Positions 1 to 15,765 are shown, counted from the first letter of the stretch. The stretch is DNA of 64,000 nt from Archivesica marissinica (GCA_014843695.1 CM026400.1:32369500-32433499); one strand, 5' to 3'. Program-made: numbers and translations. Notes: a model not told the origin generated them from the letters alone.

Positions 1-3000
1 AGTAGAATCTCTATATACTGAACGTGCTGGCTATGTACAGTAAGAATCTCTATACACTGGACGTGCTGGCTATGTACAGTATAATCTATATATACTGGAC
101 GTGCTGGCTATGTACAGTAGAATCTCTATATACTGGACGCGCTGGCTATGTACAGTATAATCTATATATACTGGATGTGCTGGCTATGTACAGTAGAATC
201 TATATATACTGGACGTGCTGGCTATGTACAGTAAGAATCTTTATATACAGGACGTGCTGGCTAAGCACAGTAATAATCTATATATACAGGACGTGCTGGC
301 TATGTACAGTAGAATCTCTATACACTGGACGTGCTGGCTATGTACAGTATAAGCTCTATACACTGGACGTGCTGGCTATGTACAGTATAATCACTATATA
401 CTGGACGTGCTGGCTATGTACAGTATAAGCTCTATACACTGGACGCGCTGGCTATGTACAGTAGAATCTCTATACACTGGACGTGCTGGCCATGTACAGT
501 ATTATCTCTATATACTGGACGTGCTGGCTATGTACAGTATAAACTCTATACACTGGACGTGCTGGCTATGTACAGCATAATCTCTATACACTGGACGTGC
601 TGGCTATGTACAGTAAGAATCTATATATACTGGACGTGCTGGCTATTACCAATAATAATCTATATATACAGGAAGTGCTGGCTATGAACAGTAAGAATCT
701 ATATACACTGGACGTGCTTCTTATGTACATTAATAATCTATATATACAGGACGTGCTGGCTATGTACATTAAGAATCTCTATATACTGGACGTGCTGGCT
801 ATGAACAGTAATAATCTATATATACTGGACGTGCTGGCTATGTACATTAATAATCTATATATACAGGACGTACTGGCTATGCACATTAAGAATCTCTATA
901 TACTGGACGTGCTGGCTATGAACAGTAAGAATATATATATACTGGACGTGCTGGCTATGTACAGTAGAATCTCTATACACTGGACGTGCTGGCTATGTAC
1001 AGTAGAATCTATATATACTGGAGGTGCTGGCTATGTACAGTATAATCTATATATACTGGACGTGCTGGCTATGTACAGTAAGAATATATATACTCAGGAC
1101 GTGCTGGCTATGTACAGTAAGAATCTATATTTACTGGTCATGCTGGCTATGCACAGTAAGAATCTCTATACACTGGACGTGCTGGCTATGTACAGTAGAA
1201 TCTATATATACTGGACGTGCTGGCTATGTACAGTAAGAATCTCTATACAATGGACGTGCTGGCTATGTACAGTAAGAATCTATATATACTGGACGTGCTG
1301 GCTATGTACAGTAAGAATCTATATATACAGGACATGCTGGCTATGTACAGTAAGAATCTATATATACAGGACGTGCTGGCTATGTACAGTAAGAATCTAT
1401 ATATACAGGACGTGCTGGCTATGTACAGTAGAATCTCTATATACTGAACGTGCTGGCTATGTACAGTAAGAATCTCTATACACTGGACGTGCTGGCTATG
1501 TACAGTATAATCTATATATACTGGACGTGCTGGCTATGTACAGTAGAATCTCTATATACTGGACGCGCTGGCTATGTACAGTATAATCTATATATACTGG
1601 ATGTGCTGGCTATGTACAGTAGAATCTATATATACTGGACGTGCTGGCTATGTACAGTAAGAATCTTTATATACAGGACGTGCTGGCTAAGCACAGTAAT
1701 AATCTATATATACAGGATGTGCTGGCTATGTACAGTAGAATCTCTATATACTGGACGTGCTGGCTATGAACAGTAAGAATCTATATATACTGGACGTGCT
1801 GGCTATGTACATTAATATTCTATATATACAGGACGTACTGGCTATGTACATTAAGAATCTATATATACTGGACGTGCTGGCTATGTACAGTAAGAATCTA
1901 TATATACAGGACGTGCTGGCTATGTACAGTAGAATCTCTATATACTGGACGTGCTGGCTATGTACAGTAGAATCTCTATACACAAGACGTGCTGGCTATG
2001 TACTGTAGAATCTATATATAATGGACGTGCTTGCTATGTACAGTAAGAATCTATATACTCAGGACGTGCTGGCTATGTACAGTAAGAATCTATATTTACT
2101 GGTCGTGCTGGCTATGCACAGTAAGAATCTCTATACACTGGACGTGCTGGCTATGTACAGTAGAATCTATATATGCTGGACGTGCTGGCTATGTACAGTA
2201 AGAATCTCTATACACTGGACGTGCTGGCTATGTACAGTAAGAATCTATATATACTGGACGTGCTGGCTATGTACAGTAAGAATCTATATATACAGGACGT
2301 GCTGGCTATGTACAGTAAGAATCTATATATACAGGACGTGCTGGCTATGTACAGTAAGAATCTATATATACAGGACGTGCTGGCTATGCACAGTAATAAT
2401 CTATATATACAGGACGTGCTGGCTATGTTCAGTAGAATCGCTATATACTGGACGTGCTGGCTATGTACAGTAAGAATCTCTATACACTGGACGTGCTGGC
2501 TATGTACAGTAGAATCTATATATACTGGACGTGTTGGCTATGTACAGTAAGAATATATATATACTGGACGTGCTGGCTATGTACAGTAAGAATCTCTATA
2601 TACTGGACGTGCTGGCTATGTACAGTAAGAATCTATATACACTGGACGTGCTGGCTATGTACAGTAGAATCTATATATACTGGACGTGCTGGCTATGTAC
2701 AGTAGAATCTATATACACTGGACGTGCTGGCTATGTACAGTAGAATCTATATATACTGGACGTGCTGGCTATGTACAGTAGAATCTATATATACAGGACG
2801 TGCTGGCTATGTACAGTAGAATCTATATATACTGGACGTGCTGGCTATGTACAGTAAGAATCTATATATACTGGACGTGCTGGCTATGTACAGTAAGAAT
2901 CTCTATATACTGGACGTGCTGGCTATGTACAGTAGAATCTATATATACTGGACGTGCTGGCTATGTACAGTAAGAATCTCTATACACTGGACGTGCTGGC

Positions 3001-6000
3001 TATGTACAGTAAGAATCTATATATACTGGACGTGCTGGCTATGTACAGTAAGAATCTATATATACAGGACGTGCTGGCTATGTACAGTAAGAATCTATAT
3101 ATACTGGACGTGCTGGCTATGTACAGTAGAATCTATATATACTGGACGTGCTGGCTATGTACAGTAGAATCTATATATACTGGACGTGCTGGCTATGTAC
3201 AGTAAGAATCTATATATACAGGACGTGCTGGCTATGTACAGTAGAATCTCTATATACTGGACGTGCTGGCTATGTACAGTAGAATCTATATATACTGGAC
3301 GTGCTGGCTATGTACAGTAAGAATCTATATATACAGGACGTGCTGGCTATGTACAGTAATAATCTATATATACAGGACGTGCTGGCTATGTACAGTAAAA
3401 TCTCTATATACTGGACGTGCTGGCTATGTACAGTAAGAATCTTATACTGGACGTGCTGGCTATGTACAGTAGAATTATATAACTGGACGTGCTGGCTATG
3501 TACAGTAGAATCTCTATATACTGGACGTGCTGGCTATGTACAGATAATCTATATATACTGGACGTGCTGGCTATGTACAGTAGAATCTATATATACTGGA
3601 CGTGCTGGCTATGTACATAAGAATCTATATATACAGGACGTGCTGGCTATGTACAGTAATAATCTATATATACAGGACGTGCTGGCTATGTACAGTAAGA
3701 ATCTCTATATAAGACGTGCTGGCTATGTACATTAATAATCTATATATACAGGACGTGCTGGCTATGTACAGTAAGAATCTATATATACTGGACGTGCTGG
3801 CTATGTACAGTAAGAATCTATATATACTGGACGTGCTGGCTATGTACAGTAAGAATCTCTATATACTGGACGTGCTGGCTATGTACAGTAAGTCTCTATA
3901 CACAGGACGTGCTGGCTATGTACAGTAAAATCTCTATACACTGGACGTGCTGGCTATGTACAGTATAATCTCTATATACTGGACGTGCTGGCTATGTACA
4001 GTATAATCTCTATATACTGGACGTGCTGGCTATGTACAGTAAGAATCTATATATACTGGACGTGCTGGCTATGTACAGTAAGAATCTATATATACTGGAC
4101 GTGCTGGCTATGTACATTAATAATCTATATATACAGGACGTACTGGCTATGTACATTAATAATCTATATATACAGGACGTGCTGGATATGTACATTAATA
4201 ATATATATATACAGGACGTGCTGGCTATGTACATTAATAATCTATATATACTGGACGTGCTGGCTATGTACAGTAGAATCTCTATATACTGGACGTGCTG
4301 GCTATGTACAGTAACGTCTCTATACACAGGACGTGCTGGCTATGTACAGTAAGAATCTATATATACTGGACGTGCTGGCTATGTACATTTATGATCTATA
4401 TATACAGGACGTACTGGCTATGTACATTAATAATATATATATACAGGACTTGCTGGCTATGTACAGTAGAATCTCTATATACTGGACGTGCTGGCTATGT
4501 ACATTAATAATCTCTATATACAGGACGTGCTGGCTATGTACAGTAGAATCTCTATACACTGGACGTGCTGGCTATGTACAGTAGATTCTCTATACACTGG
4601 ACGTGCTGGCTATGTACAGTATAAACTATTATACATTGGACGTGCTAGCTATGTACAGTATAAGCTCTATACACTGGACGTGCTGGCTATGTACAGTAGA
4701 ATCTCTATACACTGGACGTGCTGGCTATGTACAGTATAATCTCTATATACTGGACGTGCTGGCTATGTACAGTATAAGCTCTATACACTGGACGTGCTGG
4801 CTATGTACAGCAGAATCTCTATACACTGGACGTGCTGGCTATGTACAGTAAGAATCTATATATACTGGAAGTGCTGGCTGTGAACATTAATAATCTATAT
4901 ATACAGGAAGTGCTGGCTATGAACAGTAAGAATCTATATACACTGGACGTGCTGGCTATGAACAGTAAGAATCTATATATACTGGACGTGCTGGCTATGT
5001 ACATTAATAATCTATATATACAGGACGTACTAGCTATGTACATTAATTATCTATATATACAGGACGTACTGGCTATGTACATTAAGAATCTCTATATACT
5101 GGACTTGCTGGCTATGAACAGTAAGAATCTATATATACTGGACTTGCTGGCTATGTACAGTAAGAATCTCTATATGCTGGACGTACTGGCTATGTACAGT
5201 AAGAATCTATATACACTGGACGTCCTGGCTATGTACAGTAGAATATATATACACTGGACGTGCTGGCTATGTACAGTAGAATCTCTATACACTGAACGTG
5301 CTGGCTATGTACAGTAGAATATATATATACTGGACGTGCTGGCTATATACTGTAGAATCTATATATACTGGACGTGCTGGCTATGTACAGTAAGAATCTA
5401 TATAGAAAGGACGTGTTGGCTATGTACAGTAGAATCTCTATATACTGGACGTGCTGGCTATGTACAGTAGAATCTCTATACACAAGACGTGCTGGCTATG
5501 TACATTAATAATCTATATATACAAGACGTGCTGGCTATGTACATTAATAATAATATATATACAGGACGTGTTGGCTATGTACAGTAACGTCTCTATACAC
5601 AGGACGGGCTGGCTATGTACAGTAAAATCTATATATACTGGACGTGCTGGCTATGTACAGTAGAATCTCTATATACTGGACGCGCTGGCTATGTACAGTA
5701 TAATCTATATATACTGGATGTGCTGGCTATGTACAGTAGAATCTATATATACTGGACGTGCTGGCTATGTACAGTAAGAATCTTTATATACAGGACGTGC
5801 TGGCTAAGCACAGTAATAATCTATATATACAGGATGTGCTGGCTATGTACAGTAGAATCTCTATATACTGGACGTGCTGGCTATGTACAGTAAGAATCTA
5901 TATATACTGGACGTGCTGGCTATGTACATTAATAATCTATATATACAGGACGTACTGGCTATGTACATTAAGAATCTATATATACTGGACGTGCTGGCTA

Positions 6001-6741
6001 TGTACAGTAAGAATCTATATATACAGGACGTGCTGGCTATGTACAGTAGAATCTCTATATACTGGACGTGCTGGCTATGTACAGTAGAATCTCTATACAC
6101 AAGACGTGCTGGCTATGTACTGTAGAATCTATATATAATGGACGTGCTTGCTATGTACAGTAAGATATCTATATACTGGACGTGCTGGCTATGTACAGTA
6201 AGAATCTATATATACTGGACGTGCTGGCTATGTACATTAATAATCTATATATACAGGACGTACTGGCTATGTACATTAATAATCTATATATACAGGACGT
6301 GCTGGCTATGTACATTAATAATATATATATACAGGACGTGCTGGCTATGTACATTTATAATCTATATATACTGGACGTGCTGGCTATGTACAGTAGAATC
6401 TCTATATACTGGACGTGCTGGCTATGTACAGTAAAGTCTCTATACACAGGACGTGCTGGCTATGTACAGTAAGAATCTATATATACTGGACGTGCTGGCT
6501 ATGTACATTTATGATATATATATACAGGACATACTGGCTATGTACATTAATAATATATATATACAGGACGTTCTGGCTATGTACAGTAGAATCTCTATAT
6601 ACTGGACGTGCTGGCTATGTACATTAATAATCTCTATATACAGGACGTGCTGGCTATGTACAGTAGAATCTCTATATACTGGACGTGCTGGCTATGTACA
6701 GTAGAATCTCTATACACTGGACGTGCTGGCTATGTACAGTA
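1..6741. repeat. 39-bp minisatellite array, block 1
   Basis: About 170 head-to-tail copies of a 39-bp unit that starts gtacagtaagaatctatata and ends ggacgtgctggctat. 38-bp variants (gtacagtagaat, gtacagtataat) are mixed with the 39-bp form, so the reading frame changes repeatedly along the array. Units differ at a few positions: cagtaa/cattaa, ctatata/ctctata, actgg/acagg. Larger blocks are re-duplicated: the first 300 bases recur from about 1428, and the run near 4000-4400 recurs near 6120-6500. Open frames here encode 13-residue repeats such as MYSKNLYILDVLA; they are a by-product of a stop-free unit. The array starts before the window and ends cleanly at about 6741. Confidence 0.97.
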
Positions 6742-6814
6742 TATTATACAATCAATACACATTGCCATTGTCTTTCATTTAAAACTGTGAAAATCAATAG
6801 CATGGAAAAGCTAC
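6742..6814. other. Spacer between two satellites
   Basis: Short unique AT-rich sequence joining the 39-bp array to the 73-bp array. No gene or recognisable element is seen. Confidence 0.6.
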
Positions 6815-7255
6815 TGTTTTATAGCTAGCTCTACAAGTGTGTATGTCTCTCGATACTGATAGTATATGTTATACAGCAGATATTCACTGTTTAATAGCTA
6901 GCTCTACAAGTGTGTATGTCTCTCGATACTGATATTATACGTTATACAGCATATATTCACTGTTTTATATCTAGCTCTACAAGTGTGTATGTCTCTCGAT
7001 ACTGATATTATACGTTATACAGCAGATATTCACTGTTTTATAGCTAGCTCTACAAGTGTGTATGTCTCTCGATACTGATATTATACGTTATACAGCAGAT
7101 ATTCACTGTTTAATAGCTAGTTCTACAAGTGTGTATGTCTCTCGATACTGATATTATACGTTATACAGCTGATATTCACTGTTTTATAGCTAGCTCTACA
7201 AGTGTGTATGTCTCTCGATACTGATATTATACGTTATACAGCAGATATTCACTGT
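6815..7255 (+). repeat. 73-bp satellite, forward copy
   Basis: Six near-identical copies of a 73-bp unit containing gctagctctacaagtgtgta and ctctcgatactgatatta; spacing of 73 is measured between successive gctagctct sites (6823, 6896). The array runs into an assembly gap, so its length is unknown. The same family lies in inverted orientation at 18976-20036. Confidence 0.95.
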
Positions 7256-8255
7256 NNNNNNNNNNNNNNNNNNNNNNNNNNNNNNNNNNNNNNNNNNNNN
7301 NNNNNNNNNNNNNNNNNNNNNNNNNNNNNNNNNNNNNNNNNNNNNNNNNNNNNNNNNNNNNNNNNNNNNNNNNNNNNNNNNNNNNNNNNNNNNNNNNNNN
7401 NNNNNNNNNNNNNNNNNNNNNNNNNNNNNNNNNNNNNNNNNNNNNNNNNNNNNNNNNNNNNNNNNNNNNNNNNNNNNNNNNNNNNNNNNNNNNNNNNNNN
7501 NNNNNNNNNNNNNNNNNNNNNNNNNNNNNNNNNNNNNNNNNNNNNNNNNNNNNNNNNNNNNNNNNNNNNNNNNNNNNNNNNNNNNNNNNNNNNNNNNNNN
7601 NNNNNNNNNNNNNNNNNNNNNNNNNNNNNNNNNNNNNNNNNNNNNNNNNNNNNNNNNNNNNNNNNNNNNNNNNNNNNNNNNNNNNNNNNNNNNNNNNNNN
7701 NNNNNNNNNNNNNNNNNNNNNNNNNNNNNNNNNNNNNNNNNNNNNNNNNNNNNNNNNNNNNNNNNNNNNNNNNNNNNNNNNNNNNNNNNNNNNNNNNNNN
7801 NNNNNNNNNNNNNNNNNNNNNNNNNNNNNNNNNNNNNNNNNNNNNNNNNNNNNNNNNNNNNNNNNNNNNNNNNNNNNNNNNNNNNNNNNNNNNNNNNNNN
7901 NNNNNNNNNNNNNNNNNNNNNNNNNNNNNNNNNNNNNNNNNNNNNNNNNNNNNNNNNNNNNNNNNNNNNNNNNNNNNNNNNNNNNNNNNNNNNNNNNNNN
8001 NNNNNNNNNNNNNNNNNNNNNNNNNNNNNNNNNNNNNNNNNNNNNNNNNNNNNNNNNNNNNNNNNNNNNNNNNNNNNNNNNNNNNNNNNNNNNNNNNNNN
8101 NNNNNNNNNNNNNNNNNNNNNNNNNNNNNNNNNNNNNNNNNNNNNNNNNNNNNNNNNNNNNNNNNNNNNNNNNNNNNNNNNNNNNNNNNNNNNNNNNNNN
8201 NNNNNNNNNNNNNNNNNNNNNNNNNNNNNNNNNNNNNNNNNNNNNNNNNNNNNNN
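7256..8255. other. Assembly gap (1000 N)
   Basis: Exactly 1000 N. The left flank is in the 73-bp satellite, the right flank in the middle of a 39-bp unit. A round-number gap between two different satellites means the true distance is unknown. Any open frame spanning it is meaningless. Confidence 0.99.
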
Positions 8256-11200
8256 ATACTGGACGTGCTGGCTATGTACAGTAACGTCTCTATACCCAGG
8301 ACGTGCTGGCTATGTACAGTAAGAATCTATATATACTTGACGTGCTGGCTATGTACATTTATGATCTATATATATACTGGACGTGCTGGCTATGAACATT
8401 AAGAATATATATATACTGGACGTGCTGGCTATGTACAGTAAGAATCTCTATATACTGGACGTGCTGGCTATGTACAGTAAGAATCTATATACACTGGACG
8501 TGCTGGCTATGTACAGTAGAATATCTATACACTGGACGTGCTGGCTATGTACAGTAGAATCTCTATACATTGGACGTGCTGGCTATGTACAGTAGAATCT
8601 ATATATACTGGACGTGCTGACTATGTACAGTAAGAATCTATATATACAGGACGTGCTGGCTATGTACAGTAGAATCTCTATATACTGGACCTGCTGGCTA
8701 TGTACAGTAGAATCTATATATACTGGATGTTCTGGCTATGTACAGTAGAATCTATATATACTGGACGTGCTGGCTATGTACAGTAAGAATCTATATATAC
8801 AGGACGTGCTGACTATGCACAGTAATAATCTATATATACTGACGTGTTGGCTATGTACAGTAGAATCTCTATATACAGGACGTGCGTTATGTACATTAAT
8901 AATCTATATACAGGACGAGCTGGCTATGTACAGTAGATCTCTATACACTGGACGTGCTGGCTATGTACAGTAAGAATCTATATATACTGGACGTGCTGGC
9001 TATGTACAGTAGAATCTCTAAATACTGGACGTGCTGGCTATGTACAGTAAGAATCTATATATACAGGACGTGCTGGCTATGTACAGTATAATCTATATAT
9101 CAGGACGTGCTGGCTATGTACAGTAATAATCTATATATACTAGACGTGCTGGCTATGTACATTAATAATCTATATATGCAGGAAGTGCTGGCTATGTACA
9201 GTAAGAATCTATATATACAGGACGTGCTGGCTATGTACAGTAGAATATCTATACACTGGACGTGCTGGCTATGTACAGTAGAATCTCTATACACTGGACG
9301 TGCTGGCTATGTACAGTAGAATCTATATATACTGGACGTGCTGGCTATGTACAGTAGAATCTATATATACTGGACGTGCTGGCTATGTACAGTAAGAATC
9401 TATATATACTGGACGTGCTGGCTATGTACAGTAGAATCTCTATACACTGGACGTGCTGGCTATGTACAGTAGAATCTCTATACACTGGACGTGCTGGCTA
9501 TGTACAGTAGAATCTATATATACTGGACGTGCTGGCTATGTACAGTATAATCTCTATATACTGGACGTGCTGGCTATGTACAGTAAATCTTATACACTGG
9601 ACGTGCTGGCTATGTACAGTAAGAATCTATATATACAGGACGTGCTGGCTATGTACAGTAATAATCTATATATACAGGACGTGCTGGCTATGTACAGTAA
9701 GAATCTATATATACTGGACGTGCTGGCTATGTACATTAATAATCTATATATACTGGACGTGCTGGCTATGTACAGTAAGAATCTATATATACTGGACGTG
9801 CTGGCTATGTACAGTAGAATCTTATATACTGGACGTGCTGGCTATGTACAGTAGAATCTATATATACTGGACGTGCTGGCTATGTACAGTAAGAATCTAT
9901 ATATATAGGACGTGCTGGCTATGTACAGTAGAATCTATATATACAGGACGTGCTGGCTATGTACAGTAAGATCTATATATACTGGACGTGCTGGCTATGT
10001 ACAGTATCTATATTACAGGACGTGCTGGCTATGTACATTAAGATCTATATATACTGGACGTGCTGGCTATGTACAGTAAGAATCTATATATACTGGACGT
10101 GCTGGCTATGTACAGTAAATCTCTATATACTGGACGTGCTGGCTATGTACAGTAAGAATCTATATATACAGGACGTGCTGGCTATGTACATTATAATCTA
10201 TATATACAGGACGTGCTGGCTATGTACATTAATAATCTATATATACAGGACGTGCTGGCTATGTACATTAATAATCTATATATACAGGACGTGCTGGCTA
10301 TGTACAGTAATAATCTATATATACAGGACGTGCTGGCTATGTACAGTAGAATCTATATATACTGGACGTGCTGGCTATGTACAGTAAGTCTATATATACA
10401 GGACGTGCTGGCTATGTACAGTAAGAATCTATATATACTGGACGTGCTGGCTATGTACATTATAATCTATATATACAGGACGTGCTGGCTATGTACATTA
10501 ATAATCTATATATACTGGACGTGCTGGCTATGTACAGTAGAATCTATATATACTGGACGTGCTGGCTATGTACAGTAATAATCTATATATACAGGACGTG
10601 CTGGCTATGTACAGTAGAATCTCTATATACTGGACGTGCTGGCTATGTACAGTAGAATCTCTATATACTGGACGTGCTGGCTATGTACAGTAAGAATCTC
10701 TATATACAGGACGTGCTGGCTATGTACAGTAGAATCTCTATATACTGGACGTGCTGGCTATGTACAGTAAGAATCTCTATATACTGGACGTGCTGGCTAT
10801 GTACATTAAGAATCTATATATACTGGACGTGCTGGCTATGTACATTAATAATCTATATATACAGGACGTACTGGCTATGTACATTAATAATCTATATATA
10901 CTGGACGTGCTGGCTATGTACATTAAGAATCTATATATACTGGACGTGCTGGCTATGTACAGTAAGAATCTATATATACTGGACGTGCTGGCTATGTACA
11001 GTAAGAATCTCTATATACTGGACGTGCTGGCTATGTACATTAAGAATCTATATATACTGGACGTGCTGGCTATGTACAGTAAGAATCTATATATACAGGA
11101 CGTGCTGGCTATGTACATTAAGAATCTATATATACTAGACGTGCTGGCTATGTACAGTAAGAATCTCTATATACAGGACGTGCTGGTTATGTACAGTATA

Positions 11201-14200
11201 ATCTATATATACAGGACGTGCTGGCTATGTACATTAATAATCTATATATACTAGACGTGCTGGCTATGTACATTAATAATCTATATATACAGGACGTGCT
11301 GGCTATGTACATTAATAATCTATATATACAGGACGTGCTGGCTATGTACATTAATAATCTATATATACAGGACGTGCTGGCTATGTACATTAATAATCTA
11401 TATATACAGGACGTGCTGGCTATGTACAGTAGAATCTCTATATACTGGACCTGCTGGCTATGTACAGTAGAATCTATATATACTGGATGTTCTGGCTATG
11501 TACAGTAGAATCTATATATACTGGACGTGCTGGCTATGTACAGTAAGAATCTATATATACAGGACGTGCTGACTATGCACAGTAATAATCTATATATACA
11601 GGACGTGTTGGCTATGTACAGTAGAATCTCTATATACAGGACGTGCTGGTTATGTACATTAATAATCTATATATACAGGACGTGCTGGCTATGTACAGTA
11701 GAATCTCTATACACTGGACGTGCTGGCTATGTACAGTAAGAATCTATATATACTGGACGTGCTGGCTATGTACAGTAGAATCTCTAAATACTGGACGTGC
11801 TGGCTATGTACAGTAAGAATCTATATATACAGGACGTGCTGGTTATGTACAGTATAATCTATATATACAGGACGTGCTGGCGATGTACAGTAATAATCTA
11901 TATATACTAGACGTGCTGGCTATGTACATTAATAATCTATATATGCAGGAAGTGCTGGCTATGTACAGTAAGAATCTATATATACAGGACGTGCTGGCTA
12001 TGCACAGTAATAATCTATATATACAGGACGTGCTGGCTATGTACAGTAGAATCTCTATATGCTGGACGTGCTGGCTATGTACAGTAAGAATCTCTATACA
12101 CTGGACGTGCTGGCTATGTACAGTAGAATCTATATATACTGGACGTGCTGGCTATGTACAGTAGAATCTCTATATACTGGACGTGCTGGCTATGTACAGT
12201 AGAATCTATATATACTGGATGTGCTGGCTATGTACATTAGAATCTATATATACTGGACGTGCTGGCTATGTACAGTAAGAATCTATATATACAGGACGTG
12301 CTGGCTATGTACAGTAGAATCTCTATACACTGGACGTGCTGGCTATGTACAGTAAGAATCTATATATACTGGACGTGCTGGCTATGTACAGTAAGAATCT
12401 ATATATACAGGACGTGCTGGCTATGTACAGTAATAATCTATATATACAGGACGTGCTGGCTATGTACAGTAGAATCTCTATATACTGGACGTGCTGGCTA
12501 TGTACAGTAGAATCTCTATATACTGGACGTGCTGGCTATGTACAGTAAGAATCTATATATACAGGACGTGCTGGCTATGTACAGTAGAATCTATATATAC
12601 TGGACGTGCTGGCTATGTACAGTAAGAATCTCTATATACTGGACGTGCTGGCTATGTACAGTAAGAATCTATATATAGAGGACGTGCTGGCTATGTACAG
12701 TAAGAATCTATATATACAGGACGTGCTGGCTATGTACAGTAAGAATCTATATATACAGGACGTGCTGGCTATGTACAGTATAATCTATATATACAGGACG
12801 TGCTGGCTATGTACATTAAGAATCTATATATACTGGACGTGCTGGCTATGTACAGTAAGAATCTATATATACTGGACGTGCTGGCTATGTACAGTAGAAT
12901 CTCTAAATACTGGACGTGCTGGCTATGTACAGTAAGAATCTATATACAGGACGTGCTGGTTATGTACAGTATAATCTATATATACAGGACGTGCTGGCGA
13001 TGTACATTAATAATCTATATATACAGGACGTGCTGGCTATGTACATTAATAATCTATATATACAGGACGTGCTGGCTATGTACAGTAATAATCTATATAT
13101 ACAGGACGTGCTGGCTATGTACATTAATAATCTATATATACAGGACGTGCTGGCTATGTACATTAATAATCTATATATACAGGACGTGCTGGCTATGTAC
13201 AGTAAGAATCTATATATACAGGACGTGCTGGCTATGCACAGTAATAATCTATATATACAGGACGTGCTGGCTATGTACAGTAGAATCTCTATATACTGGA
13301 CGTGCTGGCTATGTACAGTAAGAATTTCTATACACTGGACGTGCTGGCTATGTACAGTAGAATCTATATATACTGGACGTGCTGGCTATGTACAGTAGAA
13401 TCTCTATATACTGGACGTGCTGGCTATGTACAGTAAGAATCTATATATACTGGACGTGCTGGCTATGTACAGTAAGAATCTATATACACAGGACGTGCTG
13501 GCTATGCACAGTAATAATCTATATATACAGGACGTGCTGGCTATGTACAGTAGAATCTCTATATACTGGACGTGCTGGCTATGTACAGTAGAATCTCTAT
13601 ATACTGGACGTTCTGGCTATGTACAGTAAGAATTTCTATATACAGGACGTGCTGGCTATGTACAGTAGAATCTCTATATAATGGACGTGCTGGCTATGTA
13701 CTGTAAGAATCTCTATACACTGGACGTGCTGGCTTTGTACATTAAGAATCTATATATACTGGACGTGCTGGCTATGTACATTAATAATCTATATATACAG
13801 GACGTACTGGCTATGTACATTAATAATCTATATATACTGGACGTGCTGGCTATGTACAGTAAGAATCTATATATACTGGACGTGCTGGCTATGTACAGTA
13901 AGAATCTATATATACTGGACGTGCTGGCTATGTACAGTAAGAATCTCTATATACTGGACGTGCTGGCTATGTACATTAAGAATCTATATATACTGGACGT
14001 GCTGGCTATGTACATTAAGAATCTATATATACTAGACGTGCTGGCTATGTACAGTAAGAATCTCTATATACAGGACGTCCTGGTTATGTACAGTATAATC
14101 TGTATATACAGGACGTGCTGGCGATGTACATTAATAATCTATATATACTAGACGTGCTGGCTATGTACATTAATAATCTATATATACAGGACGTGCTGGC

Positions 14201-14436
14201 TATATACATTAATAATCTATATATACAGGACGTGCTGGCTATGTACATTAATAATCTATATATACAGGACGTGCTGGCTATGTACATTAATAATCTATAT
14301 ATACAGGACGTGCTGGCTATGTACATTAATAATCTATATATACAGGACGTGCTGGCTATGTACAGTAGAATCTCTATATACTGGACGTGCTGGCTATGTA
14401 CATTAATAATCTATATATGCAGAACGTGCTGGCTAT
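8256..14436. repeat. 39-bp minisatellite array, block 2
   Basis: Same family and orientation as 1-6741, about 158 units, with 36-39-bp variants. It contains homogeneous runs of the cattaataat subtype (for example 11218-11410, 12985-13200 and 14115-14350), as expected from local unequal exchange. It ends at about 14436 where ggctatgctataaac leaves the consensus. Confidence 0.97.
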
Positions 14437-14534
14437 GCTATAAACTAATATTTATTAATATATTGGGCCAAAATATGCGGCTGCTTGTCGAATCTCTGCA
14501 AGTGTAAAATATGTTAAGCTAAATGTAATTAAAT
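14437..14534. other. Unique spacer
   Basis: About 100 bases of AT-rich sequence between the 39-bp and 43-bp arrays, with no recognisable feature. Confidence 0.5.
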
Positions 14535-15765
14535 TACAACAAATGTAGGAATATGTTATATTTACTATCATAGAATAAATATGTTACATTAATGTAAAGT
14601 AGATAACTACAATTGTAGGAATATGTTACGCTTAATGTAACGTAGATAACTACACGTGTAGGAATATGGTACGCTTAATGTAACATAGATAACTACAAGT
14701 GTAGGAATATGTTACGCTTAATGTAATGTAGATAACTACAATTGTAGGAATATGTTACGCTTAATGTAATGTAGATAACTACACGTGTAGGAATATGTTA
14801 CGCTTAATGTAACGTAGATAACTACACGTGTAGGAATATGTTACGCTTAATGTAACGTAGATAACTACAAGTGTAGGAATATGTTACGCTTAATGTAATG
14901 TAGATAACTACGATTGTAGGAATATGTTACGCTTAATGTAATGTAGATAACTACACGTGTAGGAATATGTTACGCTTAATGTAACGTAGATAACTACACG
15001 TGTAGGAATATGTTACCCTTAATGTAATGTAGATAACTACAATTGTAGGAATATGTTACGCTTAGTGTAATGTAGATAACTACAATTGTAGGAATATGTT
15101 ACGCTTAATGTAACGTAGATAACTACAATTGTAGGAATATGTTACGCTTAATGTAATGTAGATAACTACAATTGTAGGAATATGTTACGCTTAATGTAAC
15201 GTAGATAACTACACGTGTAGGAATATGTTACGCTTAATGTAATGTAGATAACTACAATTGTAGGAATATGTTACGCTTAATGTAATGTAGATAACTACAC
15301 GTGTAGGAATATGTTACGCTTAATGTAATGTAGATAACTACAAGTGTAGGAATATGTTACGCTTAATGTAATGTAGATAACTACAAGTGTAGGAATATGT
15401 TACGCTTAATGTAATGTTGATAACTACAAGTGTAGGAATATGTTACGCTTAATGTAACGTAGATAACTACAAGTGTAGGAATATGTTACGCTTAATGTAA
15501 TGTAGATAACTACAATTGTAGGAATATGTTACGCTTAATGTAATGTAGATAACTACACGTGTAGGAATATGTTATGCTTAATGTAATGTAGATAACTACA
15601 ATTGTAGGAATATGGTACGCTTTATGTAATGTAGATAACTACAAGTGTAGGAATATGTTACGCTTAATGTAATGTAGAGAACTACAAGTGTAGGAATATG
15701 TTACGCTTAATGTAATGTAGAGAACTACACGTGTAGGAATATGTTACGCTTAATGTAATGTAGAT
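14535..15765. repeat. 43-bp satellite, copy A (about 28 units)
   Basis: Tandem 43-bp units beginning gtaggaatatgttacgctta and ending gataactaca plus a variable att/cgt/agt triplet; spacing of 43 is measured from 14701 to 14744. Main variants are taacg/taatg and att/cgt/agt. Its right edge (taatgtagatatgcttttag) joins directly to the 3' flank of a DDE/integrase-core gene remnant. The identical junction occurs at 24330 beside the intact gene, so the satellite and the gene's 3' end are one repeated unit. Confidence 0.95.

Noticed and set aside
7202..8284. ORFs of 357-443 residues mostly X, here and at 39428-40787 and 51835-52996
   Set aside because: They span runs of N; only the flanks are real sequence and those are repeats, apart from EVI5 exon 6 at 52923-53011.
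1..14507. Dozens of overlapping open frames encoding MYSKNLYILDVLA- or CWLCTVRIYIY-type repeats
   Set aside because: They follow automatically from a 39-bp unit with two stop-free frames; 38-bp variants move the product between frames, and the ORFs end wherever the third frame meets cagtaa/cagtag. No splice or start context.
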